Shown here: positions 8,705 to 16,713 of the stretch, piece by piece
Numbering within the stretch: position 1 is the stretch's first letter
How the letters are laid out: every line of letters begins with the position of its first letter
Origin: Sphingorhabdus sp. 109
GTDB lineage: Bacteria; Pseudomonadota; Alphaproteobacteria; Sphingomonadales; Sphingomonadaceae
DNA: 64,000 nt
Reading direction: 5' to 3'
NCBI RefSeq assembly: GCF_902506555.1
Contig: NZ_LR732707.1
Span: 2,813,290 to 2,877,289 of the forward strand
Position numbers and translations under genes: made by a program
Notes under the pieces: model-generated
Told to the model about the DNA's origin: nothing
What the model saw: the letters and a program-made list of their open reading frames with translations, nothing else
Databases searched by the model: none

Positions 8705-10360
8705 ATGACCGACAAGCTTATCATCACCATGGCGCAACTGACTCAGAGTGTCGGCGATCTGCGCGGCAATGCCGATGCGATGATTGCGGCGCACGGCAGC
8801 AAGCCGGATAGCGATCTGATTGTCTTTCCCGAATTGCAGCTGATCGGCTATCCGCCGGAAGATCTGGTGCTGAAGCCGGCGGTCTGGGAGCGGGCGGAGG
8901 CGGAACTCAACCGGCTGGCCGCGGCGACTGCGGGGCCGGGACCGGCGATGCTGGTCGGATCGGTGTTCCGCGAGGATGACAGGCTCTACAATGGCATCGC
9001 CCTGCTCGAAGGCGGGCATGTCAGGGACATCCGCTACAAGGTCGAATTGCCGAATTACGGCACATTTGATGAAAAGCGGCTCTTCGCCTCCGGCCCGCTG
9101 CCGGAACCTATTCAATTCAAAGGCTGCAGGATCGGATTGCCGATCTGCGAGGATGTCTGGTTTCCGACCGTGTGCGAGCATCTCAAGGCGCAGGGTGCCG
9201 AGCTGTTTATTTCCGTGCACGGCAGTCCGTACGAGATCGAGAAGGACGACAAGCGTCTGGGACAGGTGGCGACGAAGCGGGTACGGGAAACGGCTATACC
9301 GCTGTTGTTCCTGAACCGGGTCGGCGGACAGGACGAGATTGTCTTCGATGGTGCCAGTTTCGTGCTCAATGGCGATGCGAGCGTGATGCACCAGTTGCCG
9401 GACTGGGACGAAGCGATCGTCGATACCCACTGGTCGCGGGAAGACGGCGAATGGACCTGTGCGCCGGGAGATATCCATCAACTGGATGATCATCCGGCCG
9501 ATATCTACAACGCGATGATCGTCGGCTTGCGCGACTATGTGAACCGGAACCGGTTTCCGGGCGTGTTGCTCGGACTGTCGGGCGGGATCGACAGCGCCCT
9601 GTCGGCTGCGGTAGCCGTCGATGCCCTGGGCGCGGACCGGGTCTGGAATGTCATGATGCCCTCGCGCTTCACCTCGCAGGAAAGCCTGGATGACGCGGCG
9701 GGTTGTGCCGAAATGCTGGGTACCAGGCTGGACACCATTCCGATCAACCCGGCGGTTGAAGGCTTTGATGCGATGCTCGAGGACAGTTTCGCCGACAGCA
9801 ATGTCGATATTACCGAAGAAAACATCCAGTCGCGGATCCGCGGCGTGACGCTGATGGCACTGTCGAACAAGTTCGGCCATATGCTGCTGACCACCGGCAA
9901 CAAGAGCGAGATGAGCGTCGGCTATGCCACCATCTATGGCGATATGGCGGGTGGCTATTCGGTGCTCAAGGACGCCTACAAGCTGACCGTCTTCAAACTG
10001 TCCTCCTGGCGCAACCGCAACAAGCCGAGCCTCGGTCTCGGTCCCGACGGGCCGGTGATGCCGGAAACGGTCATCACCAAACCGCCAAGCGCGGAATTGC
10101 GGGAAGACCAGAAAGACAGCGACAGTCTGCCGGATTACGAGATTCTCGATCCGCTGCTGCACGGGCTGATCGAGGAAGAATTATCGGTCAACGACATGGT
10201 CGCGCGCGGGTTTGACCGCGAAACGGTGGTGCGGATCGAGCGGCTGCTCTATATCGCCGAATATAAGCGCCGCCAGGCTCCTCCGGGCGTCAAGCTGGGC
10301 ACCAGAAATTTCGGCCGTGACCGGCGCTATCCGATCACCAACGCATTCAGGACCGTATGA
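8705..10360 (+). CDS. nadE: Glutamine-dependent NAD+ synthetase
   Basis: Converts nicotinate adenine dinucleotide to NAD+, using ammonia released from glutamine. The 551-residue product has an N-terminal nitrilase-fold amidotransferase with the triad Glu43 (FPELQLIGYPPED), a Lys in the KVELPNYGTFDEKRLF region and a Cys in LPICEDVW. The C-terminal synthetase domain has the ATP loop SGGIDS at about 292-297. The ATG at 8705 (MTDKLIIT) was chosen over a 16-codon upstream extension because it matches family length. Its stop overlaps the gltX start (ATGA). Confidence 0.96.
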   Translation: MTDKLIITMAQLTQSVGDLRGNADAMIAAHGSKPDSDLIVFPELQLIGYPPEDLVLKPAVWERAEAELNRLAAATAGPGPAMLVGSVFREDDRLYNGIALLEGGHVRDIRYKVELPNYGTFDEKRLFASGPLPEPIQFKGCRIGLPICEDVWFPTVCEHLKAQGAELFISVHGSPYEIEKDDKRLGQVATKRVRETAIPLLFLNRVGGQDEIVFDGASFVLNGDASVMHQLPDWDEAIVDTHWSREDGEWTCAPGDIHQLDDHPADIYNAMIVGLRDYVNRNRFPGVLLGLSGGIDSALSAAVAVDALGADRVWNVMMPSRFTSQESLDDAAGCAEMLGTRLDTIPINPAVEGFDAMLEDSFADSNVDITEENIQSRIRGVTLMALSNKFGHMLLTTGNKSEMSVGYATIYGDMAGGYSVLKDAYKLTVFKLSSWRNRNKPSLGLGPDGPVMPETVITKPPSAELREDQKDSDSLPDYEILDPLLHGLIEEELSVNDMVARGFDRETVVRIERLLYIAEYKRRQAPPGVKLGTRNFGRDRRYPITNAFRTV

Positions 10361-11694
10361 CCATAAAAACCCGCTTTGCCCCGTCTCCCACGGGCCACCT
10401 CCATGTCGGCAATATCCGGACGGCGCTGCACAACTGGATGTTCGCGAAGAAACAGGGCGGAACCTTTCTGTTGCGGCTCGACGATACCGATGGCGAACGA
10501 TCGAAAGAGGAATATGTCGAGGCGATCCGTGCCGATCTGGCATGGCTCGGTCTGACCGCTGACGAAGAGCAGCGTCAGTCTGCCCGCTTTGACCGTTATG
10601 AAGAGCATCTGGCGAAGCTGAAGGCCGATGGCCGGGTCTATCCGGCCTATGAGACGGCGCAGGAACTGGACCTGAAGCGCAAGATCCAGCTCGGCCGGGG
10701 CAAGCCGCCGATCTATGACCGGGCCGCGCTCGACCTGACGCCAGACCAGATTGCCGCCTTTGAAGCCGAGGGGCGCAAGCCGCACTGGCGCTTCAAGCTG
10801 GATCACGAAAATCCGATCGTCTGGTCCGACCTGATAAGGGGTGATCAGAATTTCGATCCGGCCCTGTTGTCCGATCCGGTCATCCTGCGCGAGGATGGCA
10901 GCTGGCTCTATATGCTGCCCTCGGCGATAGACGATATCGAGATGGAGATCAGCCACGTTGTGCGTGGCGAGGATCATGTTGCCAACACCGCGGTGCAGAT
11001 ACAGATGTTTGAAGCACTTGGCGCAAAACCCCCGGAATTCGCCCATGAAGCCCTGCTGGTCGGGACCGAAGGCAAGCTGTCCAAGCGGCTCGGCTCGCTC
11101 GGCGTCAGCGGCTTTCGCGAGAAGCATATCGAGCCACAAGCGATCGTTGCCTTGCTCGCCCGTATCGGGACCAGCGATCCGGTGGAACCGATTGCCGACG
11201 TCGAGCAGCTGATCGCGACCTTCGACTTTGCCCGCTTTGGCCGGGCACCGGCGCGGTTTGACGACGAGGAACTGGTGCAGCTCAACCAGAAGATTGTTCA
11301 TCTGCTGGACTATGCGGATGTGAAGGACCGGCTGCCGGAGTCCATGGATGCTGACGGCTGGGCGGTGATCCGGCCGAACCTGCATGATATGGGCGATGTC
11401 GACAAGTGGTGGCAGGTGGTGACCGGTCCAGTTGCGCCGCCAGAATTTTCGCCGGAAGACCGTGAATTTCTGTCGGTCGCCCATAGAGAGCTGGAAGAAC
11501 TGGAAGCATCTTCCGGCTTGTGGAAAGAGCTGACCGGCACGCTAAAGGAAGCGACGGGCCGCAAGGGCAAGCCCCTGTTCATGCCGCTGCGGCAAGCTCT
11601 GACGGGACTGGATCATGGCCCCGACATGAATGTTTTGCTGCCTCTGATTGGCCGCGAAGAAGCGCTAACAAGACTATCAATATCAATAAGTTAA
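10357..11694 (+). CDS. gltX: Glutamyl-tRNA synthetase, second type
   Basis: Class I aminoacyl-tRNA synthetase that loads glutamate on tRNA-Glu or, in organisms that use transamidation, on tRNA-Gln. The 445-residue enzyme shows the HIGH-type motif HVGN (about 15-18) and KLSKR (240-244). No zinc-binding cysteine cluster is visible. The short length and the GVSGFREKHIEPQAI segment resemble the second GltX commonly found in alphaproteobacteria beside a longer one. It is coupled to nadE by a 4-nt overlap. Assignment as GltX is firm; preference for tRNA-Gln is inference. Confidence 0.93.
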   Translation: MTIKTRFAPSPTGHLHVGNIRTALHNWMFAKKQGGTFLLRLDDTDGERSKEEYVEAIRADLAWLGLTADEEQRQSARFDRYEEHLAKLKADGRVYPAYETAQELDLKRKIQLGRGKPPIYDRAALDLTPDQIAAFEAEGRKPHWRFKLDHENPIVWSDLIRGDQNFDPALLSDPVILREDGSWLYMLPSAIDDIEMEISHVVRGEDHVANTAVQIQMFEALGAKPPEFAHEALLVGTEGKLSKRLGSLGVSGFREKHIEPQAIVALLARIGTSDPVEPIADVEQLIATFDFARFGRAPARFDDEELVQLNQKIVHLLDYADVKDRLPESMDADGWAVIRPNLHDMGDVDKWWQVVTGPVAPPEFSPEDREFLSVAHRELEELEASSGLWKELTGTLKEATGRKGKPLFMPLRQALTGLDHGPDMNVLLPLIGREEALTRLSISIS

Positions 11695-11745
11695 CATGAT
11701 TTTCTATAGCTGGATTTGCGGCTGCAACCACCCCTGATTGCATTT

Positions 11746-11760
11746 TACTATGTAATAGTA
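11746..11760. promoter_or_regulatory. Perfect palindrome upstream of tonB-like gene
   Basis: TACTAT-GTA-ATAGTA is a perfect 6-bp inverted repeat with a 3-base spacer in an AT-rich stretch about 90 bases before the tonB-like ATG. A TATAAC that could serve as a -10 overlaps its right edge, and a TTGCAT lies 15 bases before that, so the repeat would cover a promoter. It is a candidate operator; no known regulator consensus was matched. Confidence 0.35.
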
Positions 11761-11846
11761 TAACATTACAATCGGCGCTGCGGTGTGATAGTCGAAAAGG
11801 CACGGAGCCGCTCCGCCATGTTGAGGATGGTTGAGAGGACAGTATC

Positions 11847-12500
11847 ATGAGCTATGTATCTGTATATGAAAATAAAATTCCGCGTTCGAAAGGCCTGATA
11901 ATGACCGGCGCCGTGCATGCGGCGATCGTCGCGGCGGTGATCGCGATGCCGGCGATCGTGGTGCCGGATAGATTCGAAGGCACGATCCTGGCTATCCCCG
12001 AGAGAGTGCAGCCGACTCCAGAACCGGTGGTCGAAGAAGTGAAGCCAGACGTCAGAACAGCGGCGCCTGTACGGAAAACCGCACCAGAACCCCGGATAAC
12101 CGACTTGCCGCCGATTCCAAAAGATCAATATGCAACGACCAGTCTGGCCAGCGCCTCGGTAGGAGAAGGCATGGTAATACCCCTGGAAACCATCACCATC
12201 AAACCCGATCCGGTGATTGTCGGCGCACGGCTTAACACTCGCTATGCGGACCGGTTCCAGCCTGCCTATCCGCCGGGCCAGTTGCGGCTGGAGCGGGAAG
12301 GCGAAGTCAGCGTCCGGGTACTGGTCGGGACGGACGGCCGGGTCAAGCAAATCAAACTGATCGATGCGCCGCATGAGGATTTCTGGGAAGCTACGCGCAG
12401 ACAGGCGCTGAGCAAATGGCGCTTCACCCCGGAAACCAGAGATGGCAAGCCTTTTGAAAGCTGGATAACCCTGAAAGTCCGCTTTGAAATCAACAGTTGA
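11847..12500 (+). CDS. TonB-family energy transducer protein
   Basis: Periplasm-spanning protein expected to pass inner-membrane proton-motive force to TonB-dependent outer-membrane receptors. The 217-residue product has a single N-terminal membrane anchor (about 18-42), a proline-rich linker (about 45-115, VQPTPEPVVEEVKPD and similar) and a C-terminal TonB domain (about 135-215) with GEVSVRVLVGTDGRV, the WEATRRQALSKWRFTPETRDGK pattern and WITLKVRFEI. A good ribosome-binding site, GAGAGGA, precedes the ATG. No ExbB/ExbD genes are adjacent. Confidence 0.88.
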   Translation: MSYVSVYENKIPRSKGLIMTGAVHAAIVAAVIAMPAIVVPDRFEGTILAIPERVQPTPEPVVEEVKPDVRTAAPVRKTAPEPRITDLPPIPKDQYATTSLASASVGEGMVIPLETITIKPDPVIVGARLNTRYADRFQPAYPPGQLRLEREGEVSVRVLVGTDGRVKQIKLIDAPHEDFWEATRRQALSKWRFTPETRDGKPFESWITLKVRFEINS

Positions 12501-12590
12501 TCTACGGGCCAGCCGGTCGACCAGCGCTTTCCCGCGGCAAATTTGCGGGAAGGGCTGGTCATCCGGCCGTTGCCGCACTATCTGAACGCC

Positions 12591-13004
12591 ATGGGAATGT
12601 TGAAAGATGTATCCGTTACCGGCGGTTTTGGTGATCTGGTTGCCGTTTTTCGCCAGAGTGAACCGGGGGAGCGTCTGCTTCCCGCGGTGATGGCGATTGC
12701 CTGCACCTCGTTCATACTGTTCCTTTTCTGGCTCGATCCCAAGGTAAATACCTACACTTATGTACCGCAGGAGGTCGTTTATGTCGAAAACTGGACACAT
12801 GATCGCACCGACGAGGAAATTCTGCAGGACCGCTGGCAGGTCCAGTGCCTGAAGGACAAGCTGGCAGCCAAACGGCGCGAATCAATGAAGGAGCTGGGCC
12901 GGATGTCCGGCATGGATGTCGAGGCGATCGAGGCAGATATCGAAGCCGAACGTCTGGCGCGAGGTGAGGTTGAAGTCGATCGCCCGGCCGGTCTGCAATG
13001 CTGA
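12591..13004 (+). CDS. Small single-pass membrane protein, function unknown
   Basis: A 137-residue protein with one membrane helix (around MAIACTSFILFLFWL), then YVPQEVVYVENW and a charged C-terminal tail rich in Glu, Arg and Lys that looks helical. No family was recognised. The frame opens with TTG at 12543 but ATG codons at 12591 and 12597 are more likely; the start is uncertain because no clear ribosome-binding site is visible. Its stop overlaps the ribD start by 7 nt, so it is probably cotranslated with riboflavin genes. Confidence 0.65.
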   Translation: MGMLKDVSVTGGFGDLVAVFRQSEPGERLLPAVMAIACTSFILFLFWLDPKVNTYTYVPQEVVYVENWTHDRTDEEILQDRWQVQCLKDKLAAKRRESMKELGRMSGMDVEAIEADIEAERLARGEVEVDRPAGLQC

Positions 13005-13978
13005 CCCCCCCCGGCGACGCACATTTCATGGCTGTTGCACTGGCTCTGTCGGAGCGGGGACGTGGCCGGACCGGTGCCAATCCCAATGTCGGCTGCGTCA
13101 TCGTGAAAAAGGGCGTCGTCGTAGGTCGCGGCTGGACCCAGCAGGGTGGTCGTCCGCATGCCGAGGCGATGGCGCTGGCCGAAGCCGGAACCGCCGCCCG
13201 GGGCGCGGATATCTTTGTCACGATGGAACCCTGTGCGCATGAAAGTACTCGCGGTCCGACCTGCAGCAATGTGATCATCGAGGCCAGACCGAAACGGGTG
13301 ATCGTCGCCACCCTCGACGCCGACGAGCGGACGAGACGCCGCGGCATTGACCGGCTTGGTGAAGCGGGCATTCCAGTATCGGTTGGTATTAGAGAACCGG
13401 AAGCGCGCCGCGCGATGGCGGGATTCCTGTGCCGGGTCGAGAATGGTCGTCCCTTTGTCACGCTCAAGCTTGCGATGTCACTAGACGGCTGCATCGCGAT
13501 GGCCGACGGCTCCAGCCAGTGGATCACTGGCGATCAGGCACGGGCGCATGCCCATCTTGAACGAGCGCGCAGCGATGCGATCCTGGTCGGCGCCGGCACC
13601 GCCAGAGCGGACCGGCCCGGGCTGGATGTCCGGCTTGACGGGCTGGCCGATCGATCGCCGCAACCGGTCGTTCTTGGCAATGACAAGGATAAGCCGGAGC
13701 ACTGGCTACAGCTGAACGAGCCGGCCGCGATTGCCGGTCTGGTCGATATCAACTGGCTGCTGGTCGAGGGCGGCGCACAAACCGCCACCTCCTTTCTTGC
13801 GGCGGGGCTTGTCGACCGGCTGCTGCTCTATCGAGCCCCGATCATCATCGGTGGCGGCCTGCCCTGCATCGGCGATATCGGGCTGGAAAAACTGGGTGAG
13901 GCGCATGGCCAGTGGCGGCGCACCGACCGGCGCGAACTCGGGCAGGATATGCTTGAGATATATGATCGCGCCGCCTAG
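12998..13978 (+). CDS. ribD: Bifunctional diaminohydroxyphosphoribosylaminopyrimidine deaminase / reductase
   Basis: Carries out the deamination and side-chain reduction that turn the GTP cyclohydrolase II product into the ribitylaminopyrimidine precursor of riboflavin. The 326-residue protein has an N-terminal cytidine-deaminase-like zinc domain with H54-A-E56 and C79/C89 (in MEPCAHESTRGPTC), then a reductase domain starting at VTLKLAMSLDGCIA with SQWITGDQARAHAH and a final LLVEGGAQTATSF. It overlaps the upstream small membrane protein and is followed 46 nt later by ribE. Confidence 0.96.
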   Translation: MLTPPGDAHFMAVALALSERGRGRTGANPNVGCVIVKKGVVVGRGWTQQGGRPHAEAMALAEAGTAARGADIFVTMEPCAHESTRGPTCSNVIIEARPKRVIVATLDADERTRRRGIDRLGEAGIPVSVGIREPEARRAMAGFLCRVENGRPFVTLKLAMSLDGCIAMADGSSQWITGDQARAHAHLERARSDAILVGAGTARADRPGLDVRLDGLADRSPQPVVLGNDKDKPEHWLQLNEPAAIAGLVDINWLLVEGGAQTATSFLAAGLVDRLLLYRAPIIIGGGLPCIGDIGLEKLGEAHGQWRRTDRRELGQDMLEIYDRAA

Positions 13979-14024
13979 GTTCCGCCGGGTTTGTCGCAAA
14001 TAGACACAGCAAATAGGATCGCGC

Positions 14025-14633
14025 ATGTTCACAGGCATTGTTTCAGACATCGGTACCATTGAATCGGTCGACCAGCGCGGGGATCTGCGCGTGGTGGTCC
14101 GGTGCGGCTATGCTATGGACGATGTCGATATGGGGGCCTCGATCGCCTGTTCCGGTGTCTGCCTGACGGTGGTTGACAAGGGGCCGGACTGGTTCGCCGT
14201 CGACGTATCGGGCGAGACCCTTTCGTGCACCGCGCAGGGCCAGTTTGCCGCCGGACGGAGACTCAATCTGGAACGGGCGCTGAAAGTCGGAGACGAACTG
14301 GGCGGGCATATTGTGACCGGCCATGTCGACGGCGTCGGTACCGTCTCCTCGAGCAACGCCGCCGGCGATTCGCGGGAAGTCGTGATCCGGGTGTCGAAAG
14401 ATCTGGCGCCGTTCATCGCCGCCAAGGGATCGATCACGGTCGACGGCGTCTCGCTGACCGTTAACGCGGTTGCCGACGATGATGAGGGCGCATTGTTCAC
14501 GCTCAATATCATTCCCCACACCGCACAGGTGACAACGCTCGGCGAGCTCGAGCCCGGCCGCGCGGTTAATCTGGAGATTGATATATTGGCCCGCTATCTG
14601 GCGAGAATGGAAAAAGTCCGGTCGCGGGGTTGA
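14025..14633 (+). CDS. ribE: Riboflavin synthase alpha chain
   Basis: Dismutates two molecules of 6,7-dimethyl-8-ribityllumazine to riboflavin. The 202-residue protein is two lumazine-binding repeats: MFTGIVSDIGTIESV opens the first, and GHIVTGHVDGVGTV opens the second at about residue 96. It lies directly after ribD in the same direction. ribBA and ribH, which often follow in sphingomonads, are not here; the next gene, eipA, is convergent. Confidence 0.96.
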   Translation: MFTGIVSDIGTIESVDQRGDLRVVVRCGYAMDDVDMGASIACSGVCLTVVDKGPDWFAVDVSGETLSCTAQGQFAAGRRLNLERALKVGDELGGHIVTGHVDGVGTVSSSNAAGDSREVVIRVSKDLAPFIAAKGSITVDGVSLTVNAVADDDEGALFTLNIIPHTAQVTTLGELEPGRAVNLEIDILARYLARMEKVRSRG

Positions 14634-14725
14634 GCAAAATCGCAACCCGCCCGTGACGGTCGCGGCCCCGCGGGAAGGGGATGGCGTGCCGGGCCGTATC
14701 GCTCAGGCTGTTGGTGGTGAGCCGG

Positions 14726-15508
14726 TCAGAACGGCAGCCATTTCTGCTTCTTGCTGAATTTCATATAGCCGACATTGGCGCCAAGCCGCAGGCCCGCGCC
14801 GAGTCGCACCGGAATCAGAACCTTGTCACCGCTACGCAAGTAGCTGACGTGGAAGCCGCCGATGAAATAGGCCGCGCCTTCGCCCGCCGGGAAGCGCTGA
14901 TAAAGTTCTTCGGTGTCATAGAGATTATAGACCAGCACGAAGGTGTTTGCGGCATTGCCGCCAACATCAAAGCCGATGGACGGTCCGGTCCAGTAGACCG
15001 GGCGTTCGCCCTCGACCTTGTGATAAAGCTTGCCCGAACCGTAGCGCAATCCGACGACAAAAGCGCCGCTGGCTTCCCGTCCCGCAATATAGGCATTGGG
15101 CCGGCCCTGCTTCTTGAGAATATCCTCGATCACCTCGGCGAGGCCTTTTGCGCCCTTGCCGAACACGCCTTCGGCCGCGCCGATCAGGTCATCGTCCTGA
15201 TAGGTGTTGCTGTCCTCGATCGCTGCACCGATGCTATCGCCGCCTTGAGCGCCGGTTGCAGCCGAACTGGAGGGGGCGATAATGTCGGCATTGAGGTCGC
15301 TATCCAGTGGCGCATCCTCCACGGTGGCCGACCGGGAGCTGTCGGGTTCAAAATTTCCGTCATAATCGGGTGCGGCCAGATCGGCATCGATCACGTCATT
15401 CGGATCGACAGTTTCGACCTGCGCAGATGCGGGCGACAGCGCCGGTGCACCGGCGAGAGCCAATATGGCAAATAGACCCAATGATTTCTTCAAGCATAAC
15501 CGTAACAT
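14726..15508 (-). CDS. eipA: DUF1134 family envelope protein (EipA-like)
   Basis: Secreted or periplasmic protein of the DUF1134 family, linked to envelope integrity in Brucella. The 260-residue product has a signal peptide ending around PALSPASA, a low-complexity acidic segment (about 33-105), and the conserved domain from DDLIGAAEGVFGKGAKGLAE to a C-terminal GLRLGANVGYMKFSKKQ. The ATG at 15508 was chosen because GGAAGGAG lies directly upstream and the signal peptide starts there. It is convergent with ribE. Family assignment is firm, function is by analogy. Confidence 0.88.
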   Translation of the reverse strand: MLRLCLKKSLGLFAILALAGAPALSPASAQVETVDPNDVIDADLAAPDYDGNFEPDSSRSATVEDAPLDSDLNADIIAPSSSAATGAQGGDSIGAAIEDSNTYQDDDLIGAAEGVFGKGAKGLAEVIEDILKKQGRPNAYIAGREASGAFVVGLRYGSGKLYHKVEGERPVYWTGPSIGFDVGGNAANTFVLVYNLYDTEELYQRFPAGEGAAYFIGGFHVSYLRSGDKVLIPVRLGAGLRLGANVGYMKFSKKQKWLPF

Positions 15509-15732
15509 GGGCAAACTCCTTCCGGTTACCAGCCGAATACAGGCTCTCGGCCGTCGACTATGACCACGCAATGAACGGACGACGAACGGACTCGATTCTG
15601 CGGCGATCCGAGTCCCCCCAGCCCTGCTTTCACCGGTTCCGGATTTTTTCCGGCAGGAATCCAAAGGGGCCAATTTTCCCGTTGCAGCCAGCGCTATCCG
15701 CCGTTATAGCGCTTTTTCAAGCCAAACTGCGT

Positions 15733-15822
15733 GGACACGTGGGTGAGCGGCTGAAACCACCTCCTTGCTAAGGAGACAAGCCTTTACGGGCTTCGAGGGT
15801 TCGAATCCCTCCGTGTCCTCCA
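15733..15822 (+). tRNA. tRNA-Ser(GCT)
   Basis: A 90-base class II tRNA. The acceptor stem GGACACG (15733-15739) pairs with CGTGTCC (15812-15818); the loop TTGCTAA holds anticodon GCT at 15767-15769; a long variable arm with stem AAGCC/GGCTT marks serine; the T arm is GAGGG-TTCGAAT-CCCTC; CCA is encoded. The outermost anticodon-stem pair is C-A, and the discriminator base is T rather than the usual G of serine tRNAs. It marks the border between core genes and the accessory region. Confidence 0.93.
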
Positions 15823-16226
15823 CTCCCTTGTTCCTATCATTGCTGAAAATGCCAATTCCTTAGCTTAGGCCTTTGGAAATGGCGACGTTCGTGTCACGCG
15901 CCGTCGCTTGCCGTTCCCTGCTAGCCCGACCACGGTGAGGGTAATAATATGTGAAAAAGAAATATGGCCGGGCTGACAGCGACGGCAGCACGTCGAGGAT
16001 TAATTCCGACATCGCGGGGGCTGCTGGCTCCAGTTGCAGGCCAGATGTGTGGGGGCGGGAGAACCAACCCCACGGCACAGGAGAGGTTTGCCGCAACCAA
16101 TAGGCGCGCCTAGATAGGGGGGAATCTAAATTTTCCAGCTGTCAATCCGCAGCGATAACGTTGTTACGGATTCTTTTTCGCGCGCCGGGCAGTGGTCTAG
16201 GGGCAACACATTAACCAGCGGCGGGT
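15823..16226. other. Gene-free interval after tRNA-Ser
   Basis: About 400 bases with no credible gene. A 78-codon minus-strand frame (15860-16096) has a composition unlike any protein and no good start signal. No direct repeat of the tRNA 3' end and no integrase fragment were seen. Confidence 0.5.
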
Positions 16227-16379
16227 TTAGCTCGGCCCATAACTGGAGGTCTCAGACGGGGCGTTGTAATATTTTCCCTCAGTTCCATCGCGCATATCTG
16301 AAAAAACAATCAGCGCGGGTTTTTCATAGGTCAGTTTGTTGTCTTTGACGATTTGATCTTTCCCGTCTGAATTTTTCAT
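16227..16379 (-). CDS. Candidate lasso-peptide precursor (orphan)
   Basis: A 50-residue peptide starting MKNSDGKD, preceded by a good ribosome-binding site (AAGGAAGC) 3-8 bases before the ATG. Residues 18-33 match the lasso leader pattern Y-x2-P-x-L-x3-G-x5-T with exact spacing (YEKPALIVFSDMRDGT; Ser replaces Gly). Thr33 is then the penultimate leader residue and cleavage after Glu34 would free GKYYNAPSETSSYGPS. That core begins with Gly and has Glu at position 9, fitting a nine-residue macrolactam ring with a seven-residue tail. No B (protease/RRE), C (cyclase) or transporter gene is in the window. A longer GTG start at 16409 is less likely. Confidence 0.6.
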   Translation of the reverse strand: MKNSDGKDQIVKDNKLTYEKPALIVFSDMRDGTEGKYYNAPSETSSYGPS

Positions 16380-16713
16380 TTTGCTTCCTTGTTTTACAAT
16401 GGCCAGCACGGCGGCAAGATCATGTGATCTGCGACCATGTACCGAAGGCCGACATTTAATCGGGGCAAGATTGAAAGCAAGCGAACTCCGTGTTCCGCAC
16501 TCGCCAATTCCCGACCATCGCTGACTTCTTCGCCCGCTTTTTGTCAGTTGGTGTGGAAGCGCTTCGTGCTGCTTGCTTGCCGCTCGGTCAACCGGTGCCG
16601 ATGAAGCGCAATGGCATCAAGACCGTTTAACGCGTGCAGCGGAACCGCGCATTATTTCTTCTTGCCTCGCTGATAAATTATTATAATGAAACATAAAAAG
16701 GGGGAAATATTCA
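16380..16713. other. Intergenic region between divergent lasso-like gene and secreted-protein gene
   Basis: About 330 bases. It must contain the promoters of both divergent genes; a good sigma70-type candidate is visible at 16659-16687. A short open plus-strand stretch ending at the TAA near 16627 (reading VPMKRNGIKTV at its end) has no start signal and no recognisable family, and may be a decayed gene fragment. Confidence 0.4.
16659..16687 (+). promoter_or_regulatory. Candidate sigma70 promoter for the 16714 gene
   Basis: TTCTTG (16659-16664), a 17-base spacer and a perfect TATAAT (16682-16687), placed 26 bases before the GTG start of the downstream gene in a locally AT-rich stretch. Confidence 0.45.

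Noticed and set aside
8666-10162. 498-codon minus-strand frame
   Set aside because: Fully antisense to nadE, which carries all catalytic motifs; no recognisable protein in this frame.
10327-11484. 385-codon minus-strand frame
   Set aside because: Antisense to gltX; no family similarity.
15860-16096. 78-codon minus-strand frame near tRNA-Ser
   Set aside because: Odd composition, no ribosome-binding site and no signal or domain features.
15823-16713. Integrated mobile element at tRNA-Ser
   Set aside because: No integrase, transposase or repeat of the tRNA 3' end is visible in the window.
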